NCBI GenBank assembly: GCA_049487715.1
Contig: CP150547.1
Coordinates: 1,302,001-1,366,000 of the forward strand
Direction of reading: 5' to 3'
Length of the DNA stretch: 64,000 nt
Source: Pycnococcus provasolii
Taxonomy: Eukaryota > Chlorophyta > Pseudoscourfieldiophyceae > Pseudoscourfieldiales
Shown: in pieces, positions 8,193 through 16,800 of the stretch
How the letters are laid out: each line of letters opens with the position of its first letter
Position numbering within the stretch: position 1 is the stretch's first letter
Notes under the pieces: generated by a model
What the model was told of the DNA's origin: nothing
Database searches by the model: none
What the model saw: only the letters and a program-made list of their open reading frames with translations
Translations under genes and position numbers: made by a program

Positions 8193-10415
8193 TCAAGCCT
8201 GCTGCCGTCGTCGCCTGTCGTCGTCTTGACCTCGACTATCCGGCCTGTGTATTCTGATTGGGTGCGCTTCCGTGTTGAACACCCATTCGTCGAGCGGCAC
8301 GACGTCGTCGGGCGAGAAAAGCAGGTAAAGGTACTTGAGCGTCTCAGCGAGAAAGAAGCTCTGCATCGTGTCATCCTTCTGCGGCGGCACACGGCGAACG
8401 TCCTTAACTCCGCTGTACCCGACGTCGGCGCGGCAGTGCCTCTCAAAGGCCATGAAAATGGCCCAGCCCCAGTCGCGGTACCGCTGCTTTTTCGTCAGCC
8501 TCCAAAGCAGCATCATGCTCTCGACCGTTTCCGGCCGAAGCAGATTGACGGGCACGCCAGGGATGAAGTCTTGGCCGTCGACAATCTTGACGTACTCCGG
8601 CGCAAGGCCCGTGGGCTGGCGGTCGTACATGCGATAGCAGAACTCTGCGATATTCTCCGCAGCCTCGAGGTATCGAGCGCGCCTGGAGTCGAGCGCGTCG
8701 TCAAGACCTTCCGGTATGGTGATCAGGCTGAGCGCGAGCATGCCCGGAACGAAGCACACCAGGTGATCCATCTTCTTCATGAGATGTCCCCTCCACTCGT
8801 CGACGTACCACCAACCGCTGGGAGTCGTCTTGCGCGTCAGCCTGTCAATCATCTGGTCCATCGTGATGATCCAGTACTCGTAGAACTTGCGATCTGAGCC
8901 GTCGAGCCCGCCCTGCACGAACATCTTCAGCAGGTACTCGTAAAACGAGTCGCCCATCGCCCCGAACGAGATGTGGGGCTGTCCAAACTTCCCAGTGTTT
9001 GGGTCGATGTACAGAGGAACGAGCCCGATGGAATTCTGGATGGCAGTGTCGACAACAGTCGACATCGAGCGGCGCACCAGCTCGGCGTAGCTCGGATCAC
9101 CCGTGCGATCGCTGAGTGCGATCCACTCGAGCTGCTCGGTGCCAAACTCAGCAAGCACGCTCTGTCCTCTGACCCACGGCGGAGCGCGCGCCTTGCCCGT
9201 TTTAAAGTTGATCATGTTCCTCGGAATTCCCGTGGGTGTTTCGAAGGCAGCCTTCATCTTGTCGGCGAGATCTGCAGCCTTCTCGAGGAACATGCTGTCG
9301 CCGGCAAGGTCGTACGCGCTCATGAGCCCACCCAGCACGCGGATCGTCGTCTCGAAGACGCTCGTATCGCCGGCATAGTCAAATTTGAGGCTTGTCGCGA
9401 CCCAGTCGCGCGCTTTCTCGAATTCTTTCGTCAAGCCCATCAACCACAGCGTGTCAAGACTGTCTATGATGGTCGCGCCCGTTCCCGCGAACATGTTCTT
9501 GCCTTTCCTTGACAGTGGCATGAGTTCGTCGAAGCCGAACGCGTACGTCTCGTACCCGCGCCACGCGTGGCTCATGGCATCTTTCACAGCTTGCCTTCTA
9601 GTTTCGGCATCCGCGTCGTTGGGCATCTCGCCGCGTGGGTCGCGAGACCACCTCCTCTGCGAAGGCTGACTCCTCCACTCGCGAGGTGCGCGCGTCGTCG
9701 TCGTCGTCGGCGTTCTGGTCGTCGTCGGCGTGGGATTCTTCATCAACTGCTGCACCAACTGCGGATCCTTTTTCGGAGGACGCCAGAGTGTCGTCGCGCG
9801 CGTTGCAGCTGACACGGAGTCTGGCCTTCCGCTATCGGCGCCGTTTTTGCGCGCCGCGACATCGGCGAGTTCCTTGGCCTCTTTCGCCACCTGTTTGGCC
9901 ATGAGCAGCGTATCCCTCGTGACGTCTGCGAGCTGCGTGTCGGTGGCCTCTTCTGCGTTGAGTGCGATGGCGAGCAGAGACGACGACTTGGTTGGCGGTT
10001 GCGTGTTGGCATTTGTTTGCTGTCTCGCGTTTGAGCTTCTCGACTGGAACCTGTAGACGGCGTACATGATGATGACGAGCAGCGCCCATCTTGGCCAGTT
10101 GGCGTCCGTTCTGCTTGCGTACCTTTTTCTCGACGACGATCCTCCTAGTGCGCTGGGCCGCCTTGATGCCGCCGTTCTCCGCCTGGATGACGCCGACCTT
10201 GCGCCCCACGTTCCTCTTTCCAGGTCGTCGTTGAAGGCGTTGTTGACGGCGTCGTAGGCTGCCGGCGGCGCTGCGGCCGCCGTTACTCCCAAGTCCCTCG
10301 AGGCTGCGTCGTTGTTCCCTGCGCCGAGCACGTGCCTCTGCCATCCCGCTGGTATGGCGGAGTCCGCGTGCGAGGTTGGGTGTTGCCTTGCGGGCGACTG
10401 AGGTTGCGCGGCCAT
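8193..10415 (-). CDS. Class I alpha-1,2-mannosidase (glycoside hydrolase family 47), type II membrane protein
   Basis: 740 aa from the ATG complementary to 10413-10415. The upstream 61 codons of the open frame read simple promoter sequence. Residues about 105-125 (WPRWALLVIIMYAVYRF) form a single signal anchor, followed by a low-complexity Thr/Arg stem. The catalytic domain starts near residue 285 with WRGYETYAFGFDELMPLS, a strong GH47 signature, and ends with LYLLFSPDDVVPLDEWVFNTEAHPI, which matches the conserved family C-terminus. The enzyme trims alpha-1,2-linked mannose from N-glycans in the ER or Golgi; the type II topology favours Golgi or ER mannosidase I. The promoter carries CCCTAA-like motifs at 10610-10665. 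Confidence 0.9.
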   Translation of the reverse strand: MAAQPQSPARQHPTSHADSAIPAGWQRHVLGAGNNDAASRDLGVTAAAAPPAAYDAVNNAFNDDLERGTWGARSASSRRRTAASRRPSALGGSSSRKRYASRTDANWPRWALLVIIMYAVYRFQSRSSNARQQTNANTQPPTKSSSLLAIALNAEEATDTQLADVTRDTLLMAKQVAKEAKELADVAARKNGADSGRPDSVSAATRATTLWRPPKKDPQLVQQLMKNPTPTTTRTPTTTTTRAPREWRSQPSQRRWSRDPRGEMPNDADAETRRQAVKDAMSHAWRGYETYAFGFDELMPLSRKGKNMFAGTGATIIDSLDTLWLMGLTKEFEKARDWVATSLKFDYAGDTSVFETTIRVLGGLMSAYDLAGDSMFLEKAADLADKMKAAFETPTGIPRNMINFKTGKARAPPWVRGQSVLAEFGTEQLEWIALSDRTGDPSYAELVRRSMSTVVDTAIQNSIGLVPLYIDPNTGKFGQPHISFGAMGDSFYEYLLKMFVQGGLDGSDRKFYEYWIITMDQMIDRLTRKTTPSGWWYVDEWRGHLMKKMDHLVCFVPGMLALSLITIPEGLDDALDSRRARYLEAAENIAEFCYRMYDRQPTGLAPEYVKIVDGQDFIPGVPVNLLRPETVESMMLLWRLTKKQRYRDWGWAIFMAFERHCRADVGYSGVKDVRRVPPQKDDTMQSFFLAETLKYLYLLFSPDDVVPLDEWVFNTEAHPIRIHRPDSRGQDDDRRRRQQA

Positions 10416-10941
10416 GAGGCGCCGGGTTGGTGGAACTTGGATGGGGGCAAGAGGGGGATGGGAAGGGAAGGGAAGGCGCGGGCCGAGTGCGGGAACGCGA
10501 ACAAGGAATTTGCACCCTCGTCCTTTCGGGGCAGAGAGGGGGAGCCGAGAGGAGAGGAAGGGTTCAGTCAGGGGAGAGGGGCAGAGGGAAAACGGCACGC
10601 CAGGCCTTCCTAACCCTACACCCTACACCCTATACCCTAACCCTATACCCTAACCCTACACCCTAATAAGCCCAGGCAGCCAGGGGCCCTCCCCTCCCCT
10701 CCCGACGGTTGGCTCCTTAATGGGATGTGACAGGATCTCCCCTTTGGATGTTGGATTTGGTGTGCTTTTGAACAGGCTGTTTTCAAGCTCTCCGACCGCA
10801 GGTGCAGGTGCGCTGGTGTGTTGGTTTTAGCACCCTCCAACCTTCATTTCGTCTCCTTTCATCCGCCTCATTCTGCACTCCACGGGTCCCGTTTCAGCCG
10901 GTCTACTCTCGTCTACTCTCGTGTCAGTCATATTTCTATCT
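10416..10941. promoter_or_regulatory. Divergent promoter between mannosidase and PTOX
   Basis: A 526-bp spacer between divergent genes. It contains G-rich purine tracts near 10440-10480 and a degenerate CCCTAA/CCCTACA array at 10610-10665. No further gene was seen. Confidence 0.45.
10610..10665. promoter_or_regulatory. Degenerate telomere-like array
   Basis: Alternating CCCTAA, CCCTACA and CCCTATA units lie between two divergent genes, about 195 bp from the mannosidase start and 277 bp from the PTOX start. Confidence 0.45.
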
Positions 10942-12549
10942 ATGCCATCGCTCGCTCGCTCGTCAAGATTCAACACGTCTCGCGCTCTCGCCTTGAGACC
11001 TCCCCATATGCTCTTTCTGCGACCTCGTGCTCATGTCCGTCCGTCTCGTCGTTCCTCAGGCTCATCTGCACCACGTTGCGCACCCTCTGATGGGGAAAGA
11101 TCGCACTCAGCAACGCAGCAGGACGTGCAAACTTCAAAGGAGAAGCAGGCGGCGGCGGCGGCGGATGAGCCTGATGACTCAGGTGGACTCGACCGCACGA
11201 AGCGGACGGAGATGGCCTTGAAAGCGGCACGCTTAAGAAGGGACCTCGAAAAACAAATCGCGCTCATGAAAGTCACGCAGGAAGAACTCAAAAACATCGA
11301 ATCCGCCATGGACAAGGCAGACTCGAGGTATTTGAGTTCAAAAGCGAAACCCCTCATGTCAAAGTCCGCGCTCTCCGGCGAATACGCAAACACGGCTGTC
11401 GACGGCTTGGCACTTCAAACAATGGACGAAGACGAACTCTGGCCGTACGGACACATTGCAGAGTCGGCGGGAGACTACCTACGAGCACTGCGCGGCGCAG
11501 ACGCCGCGTCGCCAACCACGACGCCGCCAAGCGCCATCATACTCGCTAAGAAAAACTTCACGCGGGAGCTCAAGGAACTCGTGCGTCTCATCAACGGGAA
11601 TCAAGCCGGAAACGACGAAAACACGGCACTCGAGCAGTCGAAAAAGAAGAAACGCCCAGAATCTCGGATGCGTGAAACACTCAGTCAGCTGCAACTGTCG
11701 AACGACGCCGTCTGGGAGCGTGAGGAGGCAAGGCCTCAGGTGAAGGCACCGTGGATCATCAAGGGCCCGTACTACATCCTCTGCTATATGCTAGACGCGC
11801 TGTTCGACGGCAAGCCGATTGAGCGTTTTTGGTTCCTCGAAACGGTTGCTCGCATGCCGTACTTCAGCTACGTGAGCTGCCTGCACCTCTACGAATCCTT
11901 GGGGTGGTGGCGCGTGGGAATGCAGATGAAGCGCATCCACGCCGCGGAAGAATTCAACGAGGCGCACCACCTGCTCACGATGGAGGCACTTGGTGGCGAC
12001 GAGAGCTGGACCACGCGCTTCCTAGGCCAGCACAGCGCCATAATTTACTACTGGGTGTTGGTGGCGATGTGGCTGATCTCACCCACCTTGGCGTACAACT
12101 TCTCCGAGCTGATCGAGATGCATGCCGTCGACACGTACGGCGAGTTTCTCGACGCCAACGCGGAACTGCTAAAGACGCTTCCCGCTCCACCCATCACGCA
12201 GTACTACTACACGAGCGAAACGTACATGTTTGACGAGTTTCAAACGCGCCAGCCAGCTGGCGCACGTCGACCCCAGGTGGAGAATCTGTACGACGTGTTT
12301 GAGGCGATCCGCGACGACGAGGCGGAGCACGTCGCGACGATGGCTGATTGCCAGGACAAGGACTTTCTCGTGCGTTCGCCCAACTACGAGAAGGCTGTTG
12401 CCGCTGCCATCACCACCGCGGCGGCGGCAAATCTGTACCTTTCTCGCGCTGCTGAGCAAATGGAGGAAGCTGGCATGGACGAGGAGGTTGCTGCCAGCAT
12501 ACTCGACACTGTGACTGGCTTCCTTGACGCCATTTTCCCTTTCCTGTAA
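10942..12549 (+). CDS. PTOX: Plastid terminal oxidase (alternative-oxidase-type diiron plastoquinol oxidase)
   Basis: 535 aa from the ATG at 10942; the open frame begins seven codons earlier at a GTG. The first 45 residues are Ser/Arg/Ala-rich, a chloroplast transit peptide. The catalytic part carries the diiron ligands of the AOX/PTOX family: E in LETVARMPYF (near residue 300), EAHH (near 340), E and H in LIEMHAVD (near 392) and DDEAEH (near 459). PTOX oxidises plastoquinol with O2 in thylakoids, supporting carotenoid desaturation and photoprotection. PTOX is favoured over mitochondrial AOX because of the transit peptide and the long stretch before the last ligand pair, which includes PPITQYYYTSETYMFDEF. 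A long, poorly conserved N-terminal coiled region (about residues 85-240) is longer than usual. Convergent with chlM. Confidence 0.85.
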   Translation: MPSLARSSRFNTSRALALRPPHMLFLRPRAHVRPSRRSSGSSAPRCAPSDGERSHSATQQDVQTSKEKQAAAAADEPDDSGGLDRTKRTEMALKAARLRRDLEKQIALMKVTQEELKNIESAMDKADSRYLSSKAKPLMSKSALSGEYANTAVDGLALQTMDEDELWPYGHIAESAGDYLRALRGADAASPTTTPPSAIILAKKNFTRELKELVRLINGNQAGNDENTALEQSKKKKRPESRMRETLSQLQLSNDAVWEREEARPQVKAPWIIKGPYYILCYMLDALFDGKPIERFWFLETVARMPYFSYVSCLHLYESLGWWRVGMQMKRIHAAEEFNEAHHLLTMEALGGDESWTTRFLGQHSAIIYYWVLVAMWLISPTLAYNFSELIEMHAVDTYGEFLDANAELLKTLPAPPITQYYYTSETYMFDEFQTRQPAGARRPQVENLYDVFEAIRDDEAEHVATMADCQDKDFLVRSPNYEKAVAAAITTAAAANLYLSRAAEQMEEAGMDEEVAASILDTVTGFLDAIFPFL

Positions 12550-12701
12550 GCGCGATGTTTTTGAAGCAGCTTGTCTCTTTGTTGGATGATGAAAACACAA
12601 AATATGTAAAACACAATGAACGCATTTTCTTACTTTTTTTCTTAGAATCGTTTTGGTCTTTATTTTTTTTTCCCGCATATCGAAATTCCTTGCCAGCTTC
12701 T

Positions 12702-13697
12702 TCACGCACGTTCAGCCTCAAGCAGCCGACTGAAGTAGAAGTTCGTCGCCGTCATCTCGTCGCGCGTGACGCGGAATCCCGCGCGCTTCAGAGCAGCCCG
12801 AACATCTTCCTCTTTGTGCAGGTACGCGCGAGTCGCCTTGGACGGCCCGGGTGCGAGCTCTCCAATGCGCTTCAGCACCGAATAGTACGGCGTGTTCGGC
12901 GCAAAGCTCACGATGAGCTTCTCCTCACTCATGCTGGCGAGGTGCTCAATCATGGCGTCCACCTTGTTCTGCGGGTAGTGGATCATCACGTCCACGCACG
13001 TCACGGTGTTGAACTTTCCGTCCACCGACTCGAGGTCGCTCACCTCGAAGGTCGCTGACTTTGCACCCGCCGCAGATGCGCGTGACCTCGCCTCCTCAAC
13101 GAGCGGGCCGGAGATGTCGCTCGCGGAGACGTTCGCTCCCTTGAGGCTGAGCGGGATGGAGAGCAGTCCCGTTCCACATCCACAGTCGGCGACTGTGCGT
13201 CCGTCGAGTCCGTCGCTGTCCAACCAGTTGACGATCTTGTCCACCGTCTGTGCGTGACCCATTCGGATGTCGAGCTGCACCTTGTTGACCTCCTCCTCGT
13301 CATCTCCGTAGATCTTCTTCCACCTCGACGCACCCTCGGTTTCAAAGTACGTCTTGACGGAGGCCATTTCGTCGCCCCCCGCCGCCGCGGTCATTTCCTC
13401 GCGCCTCTTCTCCGGGTCCGCCGCGGAGAAGAAGACGCCCGCCCCTGCCGCAAGCGCGAGCACGCCAACGACGGATCCGACGGCGGAGCCCGCGTCCCCG
13501 TCCGCGGCGAGCGCCGGTCCCGCGACCGCCAAGCTGGCTGCGAGCGTGGATGCGACGGAGGCTGCCGCCGCCTGCGCGCTTGCGACGGCGTGCGCCTTGG
13601 CGGTGCGCTTCTGCGACACAGCTGCCGTGGCCACGCACCGGCGCGCGTGTGCACGGTTGAGTTTGTGCGTGTTCGTCGCGGACTTGCTTGTTAACAT
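12702..13697 (-). CDS. chlM: Mg-protoporphyrin IX methyltransferase
   Basis: 331 aa from the ATG complementary to 13695-13697. The N-terminal 60 residues are basic and Ala/Ser-rich (MLTSKSATNTHKLNRAHARR), typical of a chloroplast transit peptide. An alanine-rich hydrophobic region follows (about residues 50-95), ending with an AxA-like site (ALAADGDAG), which may be a membrane or thylakoid segment. The SAM-binding motif I is TVADCGCGTGLLSIPLS, and downstream ASDISGPLVEEAR and YPQNKVDAMIEHLASM match ChlM. The enzyme methylates Mg-protoporphyrin IX in chlorophyll synthesis. Convergent with PTOX, with 152 bp between stops. Confidence 0.9.
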   Translation of the reverse strand: MLTSKSATNTHKLNRAHARRCVATAAVSQKRTAKAHAVASAQAAAASVASTLAASLAVAGPALAADGDAGSAVGSVVGVLALAAGAGVFFSAADPEKRREEMTAAAGGDEMASVKTYFETEGASRWKKIYGDDEEEVNKVQLDIRMGHAQTVDKIVNWLDSDGLDGRTVADCGCGTGLLSIPLSLKGANVSASDISGPLVEEARSRASAAGAKSATFEVSDLESVDGKFNTVTCVDVMIHYPQNKVDAMIEHLASMSEEKLIVSFAPNTPYYSVLKRIGELAPGPSKATRAYLHKEEDVRAALKRAGFRVTRDEMTATNFYFSRLLEAERA

Positions 13698-14352
13698 GAC
13701 TCGTTTGCTTGCGCGTGCGATGTGCGGTGTGCTATGTGCGATGTGCGTCGTCGTCGCGTGTCGGGGGCGGCGTGTTGGGGGAAGGGAAGGGAAGGAGGGC
13801 GTGTGGTCGAAGGAACGGGGAAATCGTCCGGAAGATCTCAAAGTCTATCTAGAAAAATCATAACCTCCGTGCCCTCCGAAGGGACGGGGGGATCCACCTC
13901 TTGAACGGGCATGAGGCTTCTGCTCCGTGCCAGCCTTTTGCCCTCCCCCTCCAAAGTCCCACCGTGGAAATACCAAACCTCCGACTAGAAAAAAATGTCC
14001 CCGCCCCCTTGCACAGGTCCCTCGCACGCTCCTAATCCCTTGGACAAGTGCACAGGTCCCTTGCGGCCTTGGCCCTTGCACACCGGATCCACCGGTGTTG
14101 CATCACGTTGATTAAGGTGGTCAAGCGCCCGAACGCGAACCTGCAAGCTCTTGCAAGCGCTTCTGGGAAGCTCGCGGCCGGAGTGCAAGGGGGGGTCTTT
14201 TTTTACTGGCCGGAGTTTGGTAGATTAGGGTACAGTACCCTAAGGTACCCACTAAGGTACCCTTAGTGGGAAAATTGAAAATCAACTTTTGATTTTTTGA
14301 ACTCGTTGGCGATTTTCATCATCATTTATTATTTTATATTTATTTCAGTAGT
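13698..14352. other. Intergenic region with no recognised gene
   Basis: This 655-bp stretch holds the chlM promoter and the region before the OPR-RAP gene. It contains a KpnI-rich palindrome at 14248-14270 and a strongly AT-rich tract at 14270-14350 just before the next ATG. The tract ends TTTATTTCAG, which resembles a splice acceptor, so a short 5' intron cannot be excluded. Nothing else was recognised. Confidence 0.45.
14248..14270. repeat. Perfect 10-bp inverted repeat around TAC
   Basis: CCCACTAAGG and CCTTAGTGGG flank a three-base centre. Neighbouring AAGGTACC and GTACCCTAAGG motifs (14228-14260) repeat the same core, about 85-125 bp before the OPR-RAP start. Confidence 0.5.
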
Positions 14353-16464
14353 ATGTCCGCAGCGAAAAAACTCAACTGGCGCATCGTGGACGCGCAAAAT
14401 GACGGTGTACTCGCGGACATCGTCAAGCACCACGTCGGCGAATTCGACGAGATTCACGTGAGTACAGCAGCAAACAAACTCGCGAAGCTCACGGCGAGGA
14501 GGGGCACGAGAACGCTTCGCAAGAGTCAGCGTGACAGCGTGCTTGTTCTGCTAGAGGAGCGCCTGCGAGGCTTTGAGAGTATTCCTGCACGCATCGTTGC
14601 CAACCTGCTATGGTCTTATGCCAAATTAGGATACCACGGGAATCATTCCATGGTGGATTACTTGAGCGATTGGGTGTCTGATGTGGTCGACGACTTCAAG
14701 CCGCAGGAGCTCGCGAACACGGTGTGGGCGTGGGCGACGATGGGATACAAGCCGTCCGCTGCCGCACTTGCTGCTCTTGATCGCCGCATGCTCGCGTGCA
14801 TCGACGAGTTTAAGCCGCAGGAGCTCGCGAACACGGTATGGGCGTGGGCGACGATGGGACACAAGCCGTCCGCTGCCGCACTTGCTGCTCTTGAGCGCCG
14901 CATGCTCGCGTGCGCTGACGACTTCAACTCGCAGCATCTCGCGAACACGGTATGGGCGTGGGCGACGATGCGACACAAGCCGTCCGCTGCCGCACTTGCT
15001 GCTCTTGAGCGCCGCATGCTCGCGCGTTTCGACGACTTCAACTCGCAGGCTCTCGCGATCACGGTATGGGCGTGGGCGACGATGGGACACAAGCCGTCCG
15101 CTGCCGCACTTGCTGCTCTTGAGCGCCGCATGCTCGCGTGCATCGACGACTTCAAGCCGCAGGATGTCGCGAACACGGCGTGGGCGTGGGCGACGATGGT
15201 ACACAAGCCGTCCGCTGCCGCACTTGCTGCTCTTGAGCGCCGCATGCTCGCGTGCGCCGACGACTTCAAGCCGCAGCATCTCGCGAACACGGCGTGGGCG
15301 TGGGCGACGATGGTACACAAGCCGTCTGCTGCCGCACTTGCTGCTCTTGAGCGCCGCATGCTCGCTTGCGTCGACGACTTCATGCCGCAACATCTCGCGA
15401 ACACGGTATGGGCGTGGGCGACGATGGGACACGAGCCGTCAGCTCAGGTATTGATTGCTCTTGAGCGCCGCATGCTCGCGCGCGTCGACGACTTCAATTC
15501 GCAGGCTCTCGCAAACACGGTATGGGCATGGGCGACGATGCGACACAAGCCGTCATCTGATGCACTTGCTGCTCTAGAGCGCCGCATGCTCGTGTGCGTC
15601 GACGACTTCATTCCGCAGGCACTCGCGAACACGGTATGGGCGTGGGCGACCATGCGACACCAGCCGTCAGCTGATTCGCTTGCTGCTCTTGAGCGCCGCA
15701 TGCTCGCGTGCGTCGACGACTTCAAGCCGCAGAATCTCGCGAACACGGTGTGGGCGTGGGCGACGATGCGACACCAGCCGTCCGCTCGTGCGCTTGCTGC
15801 TCTGGAGCGCCGCATGCTCGCTTGCGCTGACGACTTCAAGCCGCAGGATGTCGCGAACACGGTGTGGGCGGTTGCGATGGTAATGAACAACATCGAGGGC
15901 GATAAGATCACTATCAACAAGAACGTCTTGGATCGACTTCTGCATCAACTAGAGGCCATCGAATTCAGCACGCTTGAAGAGCAACACTTCCAGCAAATCT
16001 TCCAGGCGCATCACCTGCTCGGCGATCGCTTCAAGCCATCAGCAGCCTTGCTCGATCAGGCACGAGAGGCATGGGCGAAGCAGCTCGCGAGTCGTTCTTC
16101 GTCGTCACCTCAGTCATCCTTAGAGAGGGAAGTCGCCGCATGCCTCGATCGTCTCGGCATCGCTTACGACGTTGAAGTGCTCACTGAGGATGGCATGCAC
16201 CGCGTCGACATGCTCGTGCGTGGTCGTACCGACGACGGTGGCGAGAGGCTGCTTGCGATCGAATGCGACGGTCCCGTGCACTTCTTCCGAGCATCTGACG
16301 GCACGTACCGCATTGACGGATCGACGTACGCGCGCAATTGCCACTTGCGCAAGCTTGGCCTGGACGTATTGTGTGTAGCGTGCCACGAGTGGACACATCT
16401 GAAGAGGGACGAGCGCGATGCGTACCTGAGTAGGGAGCTGCAGGAGCGTGGCATCGTTGTCTAA
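14353..16464 (+). CDS. OPR-repeat protein with C-terminal RAP domain, organelle RNA metabolism
   Basis: 703 aa, single exon. Residues 115-494 are ten tandem 38-residue repeats of the type FKPQELANTVWAWATMGHKP, and a partial eleventh follows. The 38-residue length and PQxLANTxWAxA core identify octotricopeptide repeats, RNA-binding alpha-solenoid units of green-algal plastid and mitochondrial proteins. Residues about 590-700 form a RAP domain, including LLAIECDGPVHFF. Such proteins stabilise, splice or activate translation of specific organelle transcripts. The repeats are nearly identical even at synonymous sites (114-bp period, 14695-15834), implying recent duplication or homogenisation. Differences concentrate at the residue after PQ and the residue after ATM. 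No obvious transit peptide is visible at the N-terminus (MSAAKKLNWRIVD), so a 5' exon may be missing. Confidence 0.85.
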   Translation: MSAAKKLNWRIVDAQNDGVLADIVKHHVGEFDEIHVSTAANKLAKLTARRGTRTLRKSQRDSVLVLLEERLRGFESIPARIVANLLWSYAKLGYHGNHSMVDYLSDWVSDVVDDFKPQELANTVWAWATMGYKPSAAALAALDRRMLACIDEFKPQELANTVWAWATMGHKPSAAALAALERRMLACADDFNSQHLANTVWAWATMRHKPSAAALAALERRMLARFDDFNSQALAITVWAWATMGHKPSAAALAALERRMLACIDDFKPQDVANTAWAWATMVHKPSAAALAALERRMLACADDFKPQHLANTAWAWATMVHKPSAAALAALERRMLACVDDFMPQHLANTVWAWATMGHEPSAQVLIALERRMLARVDDFNSQALANTVWAWATMRHKPSSDALAALERRMLVCVDDFIPQALANTVWAWATMRHQPSADSLAALERRMLACVDDFKPQNLANTVWAWATMRHQPSARALAALERRMLACADDFKPQDVANTVWAVAMVMNNIEGDKITINKNVLDRLLHQLEAIEFSTLEEQHFQQIFQAHHLLGDRFKPSAALLDQAREAWAKQLASRSSSSPQSSLEREVAACLDRLGIAYDVEVLTEDGMHRVDMLVRGRTDDGGERLLAIECDGPVHFFRASDGTYRIDGSTYARNCHLRKLGLDVLCVACHEWTHLKRDERDAYLSRELQERGIVV
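14695..15834 (+). repeat. Coding tandem array, ten 114-bp units
   Basis: Ten in-frame 114-bp units encode the OPR repeats, starting at the TTC of FKPQ. Near-identity at the DNA level keeps several shadow reading frames open, which should not be annotated as genes. Confidence 0.9.
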
Positions 16465-16648
16465 CACGGACGCACGATCAAATTTTACTGTGCATACTGT
16501 GTACTTACTATTTAATAATCTAGACAGAGTAGTGACTAACCGGGTAGTAAGCGCAACTCTTCAGTTTGGCGACCAAATTGGCGACCCGACAACAAGTTGC
16601 AAGTGCAGGCTTTCGCGCCAGCGAAATGCGGCCATAACGAATAGGCAG

Positions 16649-16797
16649 CTTCGAAATTGCCAGTGCCATGTATGTACCAACAAGCGAGTGAATAGCGCCA
16701 CGGAATGGGGGCTGGATGGCGAATGATGAATCGTGTGAACGGACGACCGTTGGACGAAGTGCAGTCACTCCATTACTGAATGAGTGATCTTAGGTTG
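16649..16797 (-). repeat. Stop-proximal repeat family, copy A
   Basis: On the minus strand this copy starts about 4 bp after the TAG of the TPR-RING gene. It opens with a hairpin (TCACTCATT, loop CAGT, AATG, bulged G, AGTGA). It shares with copies B and C the boxes CTCATTCAGTAA, TCCA(A/G)CGGT, GTTCACAC(C/G)ATTCA, GG(C/T)GC(T/C)ATTCAC and the end TTTCGAAG. It is not part of any ORF that looks real. Confidence 0.7.
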
Positions 16798-16800
16798 TTA

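Noticed and set aside
14626-15948. Long open frames on both strands inside the OPR repeats
   Set aside because: They follow the 114-bp repeat period and give low-complexity Arg/Ser/His proteins; they are shadows of the real OPR frame.
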